Assembly (NCBI RefSeq): GCF_047946665.1
Contig: NZ_CP172312.1
Coordinates: 2,852,001 to 2,916,000 of the forward strand
DNA from: Allohahella sp002354735
GTDB lineage: Bacteria > Pseudomonadota > Gammaproteobacteria > Pseudomonadales > Oleiphilaceae
Length of the DNA stretch: 64,000 bases
Direction: 5' to 3'
The translations under genes were made by a program, and so were the position numbers. The stretch's first letter is position 1, and every line of letters begins with the position of its first letter. Under the pieces are notes generated by a model, which worked only from the letters and a program-made list of their open reading frames with translations, was not told the origin of the DNA and made no database searches. Of this stretch, positions 31,958 to 39,921 are shown piece after piece.

Positions 31958-32530
31958 TCAACCATCGTGAGGCGAGCCTGACTTGCACTCGTCATCCGTG
32001 CTATTCAGAACAATCTTGACCTCTTCATACCAGCGCAGCCACGTTTCCTCAAACTGCATCCCCAGTTTCAAGGTCATATAAGGCAATAGGTAGCGCCTTC
32101 TGGCTTCTGCATCATTACGATAGAACGCAGCCTCGGTTTCCCTGTAATCAGCCAGCGTCTGGGCATGGAGCTGGCGGTGCTTTTCCAGATCATCGGCCAA
32201 TGCCGCAGACGGTACGTTGCCACCGGCATACAGCTTGATGAGCAGCGGGTCGCGGTACCTATAGGATTTCGCCGGCGTACTGGTCCATGCTCGAAGTTCT
32301 TCGAGCCCCGCTGCCGTGATGCTGTAAATTTTCTTGTTGGGCTTGTCAGACTGCTCCACCAGCTCGAATTCGACCCGCCCTTCCTCACCGAGGGTGTTCA
32401 GCGTTTGATAAACCTGCTGATGAGTCGCCGCCCAAAAGTGGCCGATACTCTTGTTGAAGCGCTTGATGAGGTCGTAGCCTGAACCCGGCTCGAGCTCCAG
32501 CATCGCCAGAACGGCATGCTTCAATGACAT
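31958..32530 (-). CDS. PadR family transcriptional regulator
   Basis: 190 residues from ATG 32530 (AGGAG 9 nt upstream; the frame to 32611 is open but unneeded). Residues 1-85 form the PadR winged helix: MSLKHAVLAMLELEPGSGYDL, FWAATHQQVYQTLNTLGEEG and KKIYSITAAGLEELRAW. The C-terminal 100 residues are the helical dimerisation domain of the VirR-like type. A repressor relieved by a small phenolic or lipophilic ligand is the usual mode. It is divergent from the flavoprotein at 32671 with 140 nt between, the typical arrangement of PadR with its target. Confidence 0.88.
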   Translation of the reverse strand: MSLKHAVLAMLELEPGSGYDLIKRFNKSIGHFWAATHQQVYQTLNTLGEEGRVEFELVEQSDKPNKKIYSITAAGLEELRAWTSTPAKSYRYRDPLLIKLYAGGNVPSAALADDLEKHRQLHAQTLADYRETEAAFYRNDAEARRRYLLPYMTLKLGMQFEETWLRWYEEVKIVLNSTDDECKSGSPHDG

Positions 32531-32670
32531 AGTGACTAGCTCCTGAAGGATTAGACCCATCATAGCGGTATGGTCGCAGAAGCCAAGCGCTCCATATGCA
32601 ATAATTTGCATATTAAAAAGCGTTGATTTAGGCTTGAGGTCTCGAAGGCTCCCAGCTTAGGCACACCCTC

Positions 32671-34374
32671 ATGACCAAGACACCAGATTCAGCTTCAGTA
32701 AAACGCGCAGCCAGCACCATCAGAATTGGCAAACGTTATCGTGCCAGCCGCGTCGATAAGGACTATGACGCGATCGTTATTGGCTCCGGTATCGGGGGAC
32801 TCGCTACGGCAGCCTGTCTGTCAAAGCAGGGCAAAAAGGTGCTCGTGCTCGAGCAGCACTACACTGCCGGCGGTTTTACGCATAGCTATAGCCGCAACGG
32901 TTACGAATGGGACGTGGGTGTGCACTACATCGGTGACATGGGCTCGCCCAACACGCTGGCTCGGAAAATTTTCGACTACATTACAGACGGCGAGCTGAAA
33001 TGGGCACCTATGGACGAGGTGTACGATCGCTTCTATATCGGCGAAGACGTCTATGACCTCCGCGCCGGAAAAGACGGCTTTCGAGCGTCGATCCTGGCCG
33101 CTTTCCCAGATGAAGGCCACACCATCGACCGGTATATGAAGATGCTCGGCAAGGTAGCCAGTGGCATGCAGGCCTACACGCTAGGCAAGGTTGTGCCCAC
33201 CATCGCCGCGCCGGTCTACAACCGTGCCCTGAAAATGTTGTTGCCGGATTATTTCAACAAGACGACTTACGAAGTGCTCTCGTCACTGACCTCCAATCAG
33301 CGCCTGATAGCGGTGCTGGCGGGCCAATGGGGAGACTGTGGCGTGCCGCCCCGTCAGTCCAGCTTCCTGATTCATGCCTTGATAGCGAAACACTACATGC
33401 ATGGCGGGTACTACCCCCTAGGCGGCGCCTCAAGAATTGCCGAGACCATCATTCCAGTCATACAGGCCAGCGGCGGCGATGTATTCACTTATGCGGACGT
33501 GAAGGAAATCCTTACCGAACAGGGCAAGGGTAAGAAGGCTACAGGCGTCAGAATGGCGGACGGCGAGACCCTTAGCGCGCCTTTGATCATTTCGAATGCA
33601 GGTGCTTTGAATACCTACGAAAAACTCCTGCCAGAGTCTGCCCGTGTGCACAGTAAGTACCAGGCAAAACGTCCCACTGTTTCACCATCGATGTCGCACC
33701 TGGGCATGTATATCGGCCTGAAGGGGACGAGCGAAGAGTTGGGCCTGCCGAAGACGAACTTCTGGATCTATCCCGAGGAAAACTACGACGAGACGATAGA
33801 GGCCTTCAAGAAAGACCCATCACTACCCTTCCCCGTGGTGTATATCTCCTTCCCATCGGCAAAAGACCCAAGCTATGCCACACGCTATCCAGGTCGTTCA
33901 GCAATAGAGATTGTAGCGCCGACGACCTTCGAGCAGTTCGAGCAGTGGAAGGACACGACCTGGGGCAAGCGTGGTGAGGACTATGAAGCGCTGAAACAGA
34001 CGTTGACCGACCGGATGCTGGAGGTGCTGTACACGAAGCTGCCACAGCTCAGAGGCAGAATCGATTACTTTGAGACATCCACCCCGCTCTCGACCGATTT
34101 CTTCTGCCGCTACAGCCAGGGTGAGATATACGGACTGACCCACGATACCGAGCGTTTCGAGCAGAGCTGGCTGAGACCCCAGACGCCGGTGAAAGGCCTT
34201 TGGCTGACCGGACAGGACGCGCTCACCTGCGGCGTGGTCGGCGCAATGATATCCGGGGTCATGACATCGGCGGCCGCACTTGGGCTTCGCTCGGTGCCAA
34301 TGCTGCGAAACCTGCTGACGTGGAAGCCGGGCGAACTCAGCTCGAACGGCACTGTGCAGAGTGAAACCGCGTGA
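32671..34374 (+). CDS. FAD-dependent oxidoreductase, CrtI / retinol saturase-like
   Basis: 567 residues. DYDAIVIGSGIGGLATAACLSKQGKKVLVLEQH is, in pieces, the dinucleotide-binding motif at about 30-62, followed by AGGFTHSYSRNGYEWDVGVHYIGDMG, the GG-doublet and substrate-entry region of phytoene desaturase/retinol saturase-like proteins. QWGDCGVPPRQSSFLIHALI and GGYYPLGGASRIAETI match the retinol 13,14-reductase-like branch, and GLWLTGQDALTCGVVGA is the C-terminal FAD segment. Substrate likely a lipophilic polyene or unsaturated lipid. No carotenoid genes are nearby. Presumably controlled by the divergent PadR regulator. Confidence 0.85.
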   Translation: MTKTPDSASVKRAASTIRIGKRYRASRVDKDYDAIVIGSGIGGLATAACLSKQGKKVLVLEQHYTAGGFTHSYSRNGYEWDVGVHYIGDMGSPNTLARKIFDYITDGELKWAPMDEVYDRFYIGEDVYDLRAGKDGFRASILAAFPDEGHTIDRYMKMLGKVASGMQAYTLGKVVPTIAAPVYNRALKMLLPDYFNKTTYEVLSSLTSNQRLIAVLAGQWGDCGVPPRQSSFLIHALIAKHYMHGGYYPLGGASRIAETIIPVIQASGGDVFTYADVKEILTEQGKGKKATGVRMADGETLSAPLIISNAGALNTYEKLLPESARVHSKYQAKRPTVSPSMSHLGMYIGLKGTSEELGLPKTNFWIYPEENYDETIEAFKKDPSLPFPVVYISFPSAKDPSYATRYPGRSAIEIVAPTTFEQFEQWKDTTWGKRGEDYEALKQTLTDRMLEVLYTKLPQLRGRIDYFETSTPLSTDFFCRYSQGEIYGLTHDTERFEQSWLRPQTPVKGLWLTGQDALTCGVVGAMISGVMTSAAALGLRSVPMLRNLLTWKPGELSSNGTVQSETA

Positions 34375-34412
34375 TCAGGCACACAATCGAAGACGGTGCA
34401 TCAGGGCCTGCC

Positions 34413-34853
34413 CTACCAGCTTCCTGTGTTTTCCATTGTCGCCCATGGCGCCTGCGGCGGCAGCGCGTCACCCTTCTGTAACAACTCGATTGATATACCG
34501 TCAGGCGATTTTATGAAGGCCATATGCCCATCACGAGGTGGGCGATTGATACAGACGCCCTTAGCTTGCAAGCGGCCGCACACTTCATAAATATCGTCGA
34601 CGCGATAGGCAAGATGACCGAAGTTGCGCCCGCCAGTATAGCTTTCGGGGTCCCAGTTATACGTCAGCTCAAGTAAGGGCGCCCCCTCGGAGATTGCATG
34701 TTCGCGATCGTCAGGTGCTGCGAGATAGACCAGCGTGAATCGGCCGCGCTCACTCTCCTTGCGATAGGCTTCGACCAGCCCCAGCTTATTGCAGTAGAAA
34801 TCGAGCGACGCGTCCAGGTCACTGACTCTGACCATGGTATGAAGGTATTGCAT
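34413..34853 (-). CDS. gloA: Lactoylglutathione lyase (glyoxalase I)
   Basis: 146 residues, VOC fold. The four metal ligands can be placed: H5 (MQYLHTMVRV), E62 (LLELTYNWD), H80 (NFGHLAYRVDD) and E123 (GISIELLQ), matching bacterial nickel-type GloA. R-V-x-D-L-x-x-S-L-x-F-Y opens both halves. It isomerises the hemithioacetal of methylglyoxal and glutathione to S-lactoylglutathione in the cytoplasm, a detoxification step. Monocistronic, convergent with the flavoprotein gene. The C-terminus (WATMENTGSW) matches glyoxalases of this length. Confidence 0.93.
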   Translation of the reverse strand: MQYLHTMVRVSDLDASLDFYCNKLGLVEAYRKESERGRFTLVYLAAPDDREHAISEGAPLLELTYNWDPESYTGGRNFGHLAYRVDDIYEVCGRLQAKGVCINRPPRDGHMAFIKSPDGISIELLQKGDALPPQAPWATMENTGSW

Positions 34854-34960
34854 GTAGAACTCCTGGATGAATGAGACAACAGCCTGATATGCAAGCTGGG
34901 CTAGCCTGACCGTCTGCTGTACACTAACGGCCTTCTTTATTTACGACATTTGGAGATATC

Positions 34961-35239
34961 ATGGCTCGCGCATCTGCACGACATATTCTGGTCAGCGACG
35001 AAGCACAGAGTGCAAAACTCAAAGACGACATTGCCAACGGTTCTGATTTCGCTGAACTGGCGCGCAAGCACTCGGCATGCCCGTCCGGCAAGCAGGGCGG
35101 CGATCTTGGCGAATTTGGTCCAGGTCAGATGGTTCGCGAATTCGACGAAGTCGTTTTCAGTGCACCAGTTGGCGAAGTACAAGGTCCAGTAAAGACCCAG
35201 TTCGGCTATCACCTGCTCGAAGTTACCGCGCGCAAGTAG
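34961..35239 (+). CDS. ppiC: Parvulin-type peptidyl-prolyl isomerase
   Basis: 92 residues, the size of E. coli PpiC (93). Whole parvulin domain: ARASARHILVSDEAQ, FAELARKHSACPSGKQGGDLGEFGPGQMV in pieces, EFDEVVFSAPVGEVQGPVKTQFGYHLLEV. No signal peptide, so a cytoplasmic foldase that speeds cis/trans change of prolyl bonds. It stands alone with its own promoter region, and a hairpin follows the stop. Confidence 0.95.
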   Translation: MARASARHILVSDEAQSAKLKDDIANGSDFAELARKHSACPSGKQGGDLGEFGPGQMVREFDEVVFSAPVGEVQGPVKTQFGYHLLEVTARK

Positions 35240-35254
35240 CACTCGGTAACCAGC

Positions 35255-35281
35255 CAGGTGTCACGTCGTACGGGACACCTG
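35255..35281 (+). terminator. Hairpin between convergent ppiC and VOC genes
   Basis: 8-bp inverted repeat CAGGTGTC (35255-35262) and GACACCTG (35274-35281) with an 11-nt loop, 16 nt after the ppiC stop, followed by CAATTTGGG. The T run is short, so termination is plausible but weak. Confidence 0.4.
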
Positions 35282-35300
35282 CAATTTGGGCACCTGGCCA

Positions 35301-35672
35301 TTACGGTGCCAGATCTGACCAGACCGCGAGTTCATTTCGGTTTGGATCCTCAAAATGAAAACGCCGCCCGCCCGGAAAGCTGAACACGGGTTTGGTTATC
35401 GTTCCACCAGCCTGTTCGACCTTGGCTTTGGTGGCTTCCAAATCACTGCTATACAGCACCACGAGTGCACCGGACATCACGTCGCCACTTGCGCGGCCTA
35501 TCGGCCCAGTGGATATAAAAAATCCACCGTCCAGTCCTGCATCTGAAAATGCTGCGTATTCAGCCCCATAGTCCGTGAAGCGCCACCCAAACGCCTTGGT
35601 GTAGAAGGCTTTTGTGACTTCCATGTCGGACGCGGGGAATTCAACATAATCGATCTTGCCCGTCTTCCTCAT
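35301..35672 (-). CDS. VOC family protein (glyoxalase/bleomycin resistance-like)
   Basis: 123 residues from ATG 35672; the frame extends to 35801 but the domain starts at KIDYVEFPASDMEVTKAFYTKAFGW. Second half has FHFEDPNRNELAVWSD, the usual E-D-P-x-x-N-x-x-x-x-W ending. This is the PhnB/27 kDa antigen-like branch of the vicinal oxygen chelate superfamily, often of unknown substrate and not necessarily metal-binding. Single gene, convergent with ppiC. Confidence 0.85.
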   Translation of the reverse strand: MRKTGKIDYVEFPASDMEVTKAFYTKAFGWRFTDYGAEYAAFSDAGLDGGFFISTGPIGRASGDVMSGALVVLYSSDLEATKAKVEQAGGTITKPVFSFPGGRRFHFEDPNRNELAVWSDLAP

Positions 35673-35820
35673 ACCTGAGCATGCTCCTGAACCGTCAGAA
35701 ATTTTGCCAGCAATGCCTGCCGTGCCGGGCTTCACCTGACCAAGGCCGGTATTGTGATCGTACTCCCTCGTAGAGGATACAGCGAGTCTCCCATTCGACA
35801 ACGACTAGTAGGAGCTGAAA

Positions 35821-36489
35821 TTGACTACAGCAGCGAACACCACACTGAAAATAGACATGGTGTCAGATGTCGTCTGCCCATGGTGCATCATTGGGTACAA
35901 ACGACTGCAACAGGCGCTGAAACAATACCCGAACCTGAACGTCGAACTGACGTTTCAGCCCTTCGAGCTCAATCCGGACATGCCACCGGGAGGGCAGAAT
36001 ATCAATGAGCATATCGCTGAAAAATACGGCAGTGACGAAGCCACGATCGAGAATAACCGTAAGCAGATGCGCTCGCTAGGGCTCGACCTGGGAATTACGT
36101 TCGACATGCATGCGCAGTCGCGCATCTGGAATACCTTCAAGGCACACAAGCTGCTGTTACGGGCGGAGCAGTTGGGAAAACAGACGCCTCTGGCCTTGGC
36201 ACTGTTCGAAGCCTATTTTGCCGACGGTACGAATGTTTCCGATGCAGATGAACTGGTAGATATCGCAGCGCTCAACGGCTTCTCAAGAGAGGAAGCTCAG
36301 GCAGCGCTCGACGACGAAGAGCTCGGTCAGCAGGTCCGCGCACTGGAAGAAGACTATCGCAGAGTGGGTGTTTCGGCCGTGCCGACCTTCGTCTTCAATG
36401 ACATGTACAGCGTGAGCGGTGCCCAGGACCCTGTGGTACTCGGCAAGGTTATCACTGAGATTCTCGAGAAAAACGAAGGCAGAGGTTGA
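35821..36489 (+). CDS. DsbA family oxidoreductase, FrnE-like
   Basis: 222 residues beginning at a TTG (35821) with AGGAG 6 nt upstream. Thioredoxin-fold with the CPWC active site at 19-22 (SDVVCPWCIIGYKRL), FQPFELNPDMPPGGQNI, and the cis-proline loop VSAVPTFVFNDMYSVSGAQ. No signal peptide, so a cytoplasmic FrnE-type thiol-disulfide protein, the group sometimes called polyketide biosynthesis protein FrnE and linked to oxidative stress. Followed by a small coupled gene. Confidence 0.9.
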   Translation: MTTAANTTLKIDMVSDVVCPWCIIGYKRLQQALKQYPNLNVELTFQPFELNPDMPPGGQNINEHIAEKYGSDEATIENNRKQMRSLGLDLGITFDMHAQSRIWNTFKAHKLLLRAEQLGKQTPLALALFEAYFADGTNVSDADELVDIAALNGFSREEAQAALDDEELGQQVRALEEDYRRVGVSAVPTFVFNDMYSVSGAQDPVVLGKVITEILEKNEGRG

Positions 36490-36497
36490 GAGACGTC

Positions 36498-36695
36498 ATG
36501 GAAGCGAAGACATTGATTGATTCACTGAAAAATGAATTGAAACGCGCCGAGCTCTCAAGCTTTTCAGATGAGCAGCTAACAGCGCTGAATGAGCTCTGCA
36601 GACAGTGGGCGGAGAAGACAGAAAAAGCGCTGGCCGAGCGGGGCCCCGCTAAGGAAGAAGAAGGCTGGCTCGCCAGGCAAAACGACTTCCTCTAG
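36498..36695 (+). CDS. Small helical protein of unknown function
   Basis: 65 residues from ATG 36498, 8 nt after the FrnE-like stop; a TTG at 36486 that overlaps the preceding stop is also in frame. MEAKTLIDSLKNELKRAELSSFSDEQLTALNELCRQWAEKTEKALAERG is, in pieces, strongly helical and charged, with one Cys, then EEEGWLARQNDFL. I do not recognise a family. Same operon as the FrnE-like gene; convergent with the RpiR regulator 6 nt later. Confidence 0.55.
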   Translation: MEAKTLIDSLKNELKRAELSSFSDEQLTALNELCRQWAEKTEKALAERGPAKEEEGWLARQNDFL

Positions 36696-36701
36696 GCGAA
36701 G

Positions 36702-37595
36702 TCAGATAAATTTTCTGAAGAACCTGGTTCGGTCGAACATCTCTTCCAGCGATTCCATTCGCGTGCGGGTGTCGGACCAGAGCCGCTCCTGTACGTCCGC
36801 TATCATTGTTTCCAGCAACAGCAGTGTCGCCAATGAAGAGTCCCACGCCGAAGGCACAATGATCCGGCTGCTGAAATACCGCGTGGCCAGCTTGTAGACC
36901 GGAGAGCGCCATTGATCGGTGAACAGTATGATCGTGGCGCCGCGCTCATGTGCCATCTCCGCCAGCTTCAGGGTGCTGGCCTCGTAACGCCTGACATCGA
37001 AGATTACGAGAACATCGCCCGGCTCGACATCCAGCAGATAGTGGGGCCAGGCGTTCGATATAGTTGGAATGTGAGTGACACGGGGCCTGATCACCTGCAT
37101 GTGCAAATAGAAATAGTCCGCCAGCGTGCGGGTGATCCTTCCACCGACGACGTAAATCGCTCGAACCTTGTCTGCGAGCAGCTCACAGCTCGCATCAAAG
37201 GTTTCAGCATCGATCTGCCCTATCGACTGGCGAATATTGCTGATACCCGCCTCTGCAAATCGATTGAGAATGTGACCTTCTGGTGCCCTTCCGGTCCAGG
37301 TATCGTGTTTGGCAATTGGTCCTGAAATTCGCTCTTCCAGCTCCCGTCGCAACGCGGCCTGAAATTCCGGAAAACCTGTGTACCCAAGTTTCTGCACCAG
37401 CCGTGCAACCGTCGGCGTGGATATGCCTGCATCCTGCGCAACTGTAGTGATCGAGCCGAGCGCTGATACAGGATAGTTATCCAGAATGAGATCGGCCAGC
37501 TGACGCTCTGCCCTGGTCAGTGAGTCTGTCTGCGCTTGCAGCCGTTCCGCCACACTCGCAGCTGGATTGATTCGAACGCTCTTTGGCTTGGTCAT
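36702..37595 (-). CDS. MurR/RpiR family transcriptional regulator
   Basis: 297 residues. Residues 15-95 are the RpiR helix-turn-helix (LTRAERQLADLILDNYPVSALGSITTVAQDAGISTPTVARLVQKLGYTGFPEFQ, in pieces). Residues 130-260 are a SIS sugar-phosphate-binding domain (RAIYVVGGRITRTLADYF, EPGDVLVIFDVRRYEASTLKLAEMAHERGATIILFTD, in pieces). The SIS domain normally binds a phosphosugar and alters DNA binding. Divergent from the small exported protein at 37780 and the glycan locus beyond, with 184 nt between, so control of that locus is possible. The usual SIS serine pair is replaced here by D-V-R-R, so the ligand may differ. Confidence 0.88.
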   Translation of the reverse strand: MTKPKSVRINPAASVAERLQAQTDSLTRAERQLADLILDNYPVSALGSITTVAQDAGISTPTVARLVQKLGYTGFPEFQAALRRELEERISGPIAKHDTWTGRAPEGHILNRFAEAGISNIRQSIGQIDAETFDASCELLADKVRAIYVVGGRITRTLADYFYLHMQVIRPRVTHIPTISNAWPHYLLDVEPGDVLVIFDVRRYEASTLKLAEMAHERGATIILFTDQWRSPVYKLATRYFSSRIIVPSAWDSSLATLLLLETMIADVQERLWSDTRTRMESLEEMFDRTRFFRKFI

Positions 37596-37779
37596 CAGTG
37601 CTCAGGGCTCTCCAAACGGCTAGGACATCATTACGCCGATTATATACAGCTGCGACCACACGCACGGTATTTCGATCTACTCATTTTCATCTGCCGTTAG
37701 TCCGTTCGCGCCATATCAGGCGATCTTCCTGCTGGTATATAACAGCCTGGTTAAGTGGCCAACCGAAAGGAAGCACTCT

Positions 37780-38130
37780 ATGAAAATAATAACTCACTGT
37801 CTTTGCTGTGGCTCAATCGCCGCGCTTTCGTTGTTGTTTGCGGCAGGCCCCAGCCTGGCAAGCTCCGGCAAGGGGAAGAACGTTTCCGCACCCGCCCGAC
37901 CACTGGCTATGCGGGAGGTCGTGCTACTGCGCGAGGAGATCCGTCCACATGGGGAGTCACTTCAGAGCAGAAAGATTCGAAGTGCAAAGAAGCATCCTGG
38001 AAAACGAGGTTTCAGATCAGAGCGAGGCCTGCGCGCCAAGCGTCCCCGACCAACCCGTAACCGACTTGTCGTGGTCCCGGGCGAGTTCGCCCAGCCCCTG
38101 AGCCTGCGCACAGTACCACCGGGTAAATAG
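37780..38130 (+). CDS. Possible small exported basic protein
   Basis: 116 residues from ATG 37780, preceded by AAAGGA at good spacing. A signal-peptide-like N-terminus (MKIITHCLCCGSIAALSLLFAAG...LASS) is followed by an Arg/Lys-rich segment (KIRSAKKHPGKRGFRSERG) with no recognisable domain. All three plus frames are open here, which weakens the call; the ribosome binding site and signal peptide favour this one. The stop codon lies inside a 17-bp tandem repeat. First gene before the DUF2334 gene, 79 nt away. Confidence 0.42.
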   Translation: MKIITHCLCCGSIAALSLLFAAGPSLASSGKGKNVSAPARPLAMREVVLLREEIRPHGESLQSRKIRSAKKHPGKRGFRSERGLRAKRPRPTRNRLVVVPGEFAQPLSLRTVPPGK

Positions 38131-38154
38131 CACCGCCGGGTAAATAGCACCGCC
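38121..38154. repeat. Two-copy 17-bp tandem repeat
   Basis: GGGTAAATAGCACCGCC occurs twice in a row (38121-38137 and 38138-38154), followed by GGG of a third start. It covers the stop codon of the small basic protein and the gap before the DUF2334 gene. Possibly a slippage product that changes spacing to the next gene. Confidence 0.75.
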
Positions 38155-38209
38155 GGGAACCTGACACTTCGCCCAGTACGAATTCGAGCACGCTATGGAG
38201 CACAGCACA

Positions 38210-39877
38210 ATGTTCGGCTCAATCTCTCTTGCTACGCGCACACTTTCGCTGACCGTGGTTTTTATCATGGCGGTAGGCAGCAGCTCAGTTTCGGCCGCTT
38301 CTATTCGCGCCTTGATTCTTCATGACTCGGAGCCCGGCAGTAGCTACAACAAACTCGGCAAGGCCTACGCCATCATGCTGAGCAATCTCCTCGGACACTT
38401 CGATACAACTATCGAGATAAAGCCTGTCGAAGACTACGCAGCCGGCGAGATCGAGACCATGGATATCACCTTTTACCTTGGCTCGTACTACGATAATGCG
38501 CTTCCCGAAGCCTTCCTGGCGGACGCCGCAAGCACCAATCGAAGCCTGGTATGGTTCAGGTACAATCTGTGGCAAATGGCTTGGGATGAAGCATCAGATT
38601 TCGAAACAAGACGCGGCTTTCGATTCGACGGGATTGTAGGACTCAACGCATCGCCGTCTCCAGCAAACAAGGCACCCGGGTTCTTCGATACCATCCTGTA
38701 CAAGGGCCGCAGCATGGTGAAGTACTATGACTATGATGCCCAGACCAACTCGGTGTTCGCAGATCCTGAAGCAGGTGCGACCACAATCTCTGATCCGGCT
38801 ATTGCGTCCAGCGTTGCCGAAGTTGTCAACGGCGATACCGGCGAGAGCCTGCCGTATGTCGTTCGCGCTGGCAATTTCTGGTATGTCGCGGACATTCCGT
38901 TTTCCTATATCGGACCACGCGACCGCTACCTGGTCATCGCCGATCTGCTACACGATATGCTCGGCGTTTCTGAGCACGCTCAGCGCTTCGCGATGGTTCG
39001 GCTCGAGGACGTGGGTGCACTGACCGGCTTCGAAACGATGCAAACCCTCACGGACTATTTCCTGGGGCAGGACATCGGATTTTCGATCGCTGCTATACCG
39101 CACTATCTCGACCCGCTTGGGCAATGGAATCGAGGACTGCCGCAGGAAATACCCTTCGCAGACGCCACCGAACTCCGCCAGGGCCTCGACTATGCGCTTG
39201 AGCGAGGCGGGAAAGTTGTACTGCATGGATTTACCCATCAATACGGTGAAATTCGCAATCCGTGGACTGGTGTCAGCGGCGATGATTTCGAATTCTGGGA
39301 CATCGTCCGTAATCGCCCAGTGGCCGAAGATTCCACATCGTGGGTTCTGAACCGGCTCGACGCAGGCGTCGCCGAATTCCGAGCTTTCGGCATTCAGCCT
39401 TACGCATGGGAAACGCCTCACTATCACGCCTCCGCAACGGCGAACCGAGCCTTTGCTCAGCGCTTCGGTACCACCTACAACCGGGTCGTTTACTACACCT
39501 CGGACGTGCCGGATTTTGCCGGGCGCAACGGAGATCCTGATTTCGCAGTGGGTCAGTTTTTCCCGTACATCATCCACCGGGATTACTACGGCCAGCGCAT
39601 TCTTCCTGAGAACCTGGGCAACATCGAATACGACATCAGTGAGACCGACCCAGCCTCCAGCTATGCCTACACCTGGCAGGATCTCTACCTCAATGCCCAG
39701 CATGCCCAGGTAGTCCGGGACGGTTTCGCCTCGTTCTTCTTCCACCCGTTCTGGCTCGAACCAAGTCTTGGCACGCCCGGACTTGCAGACCTTCAGAAAC
39801 TCGTCGACGGCATCAATCAGCTGGGCTTCACCTGGGTGGATGGCAGTGAGCTGAGCCAGGCAGCACTAAGACAATAA
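38210..39877 (+). CDS. Exported DUF2334 protein (polysaccharide deacetylase-like)
   Basis: 555 residues from ATG 38210 (GGAG 9 nt upstream; ATG 38195 is the alternative). Signal peptide ends about SVSAAS. Residues 15-230 have a Rossmann/glutamine-amidotransferase-like look (ALILHDSEPGSSYNKLGKAYAIMLSNLL). Residues 255-540 are DUF2334: FAMVRLEDVGALTGFETM carries the R-x-E-D metal-type motif, VVLHGFTHQYGE the H-G-x-x-H motif and YAWETPHYHAS a further metal-ligand-like site, so a deacetylase-type active site looks intact. Likely periplasmic deacetylation or trimming of the glycan made by the following genes; inference from fold and position. Confidence 0.82.
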   Translation: MFGSISLATRTLSLTVVFIMAVGSSSVSAASIRALILHDSEPGSSYNKLGKAYAIMLSNLLGHFDTTIEIKPVEDYAAGEIETMDITFYLGSYYDNALPEAFLADAASTNRSLVWFRYNLWQMAWDEASDFETRRGFRFDGIVGLNASPSPANKAPGFFDTILYKGRSMVKYYDYDAQTNSVFADPEAGATTISDPAIASSVAEVVNGDTGESLPYVVRAGNFWYVADIPFSYIGPRDRYLVIADLLHDMLGVSEHAQRFAMVRLEDVGALTGFETMQTLTDYFLGQDIGFSIAAIPHYLDPLGQWNRGLPQEIPFADATELRQGLDYALERGGKVVLHGFTHQYGEIRNPWTGVSGDDFEFWDIVRNRPVAEDSTSWVLNRLDAGVAEFRAFGIQPYAWETPHYHASATANRAFAQRFGTTYNRVVYYTSDVPDFAGRNGDPDFAVGQFFPYIIHRDYYGQRILPENLGNIEYDISETDPASSYAYTWQDLYLNAQHAQVVRDGFASFFFHPFWLEPSLGTPGLADLQKLVDGINQLGFTWVDGSELSQAALRQ

Positions 39878-39921
39878 CAATAAAGAGTTAGCGCAGAACC
39901 CAACGTAAGGAAGGATCCAAG

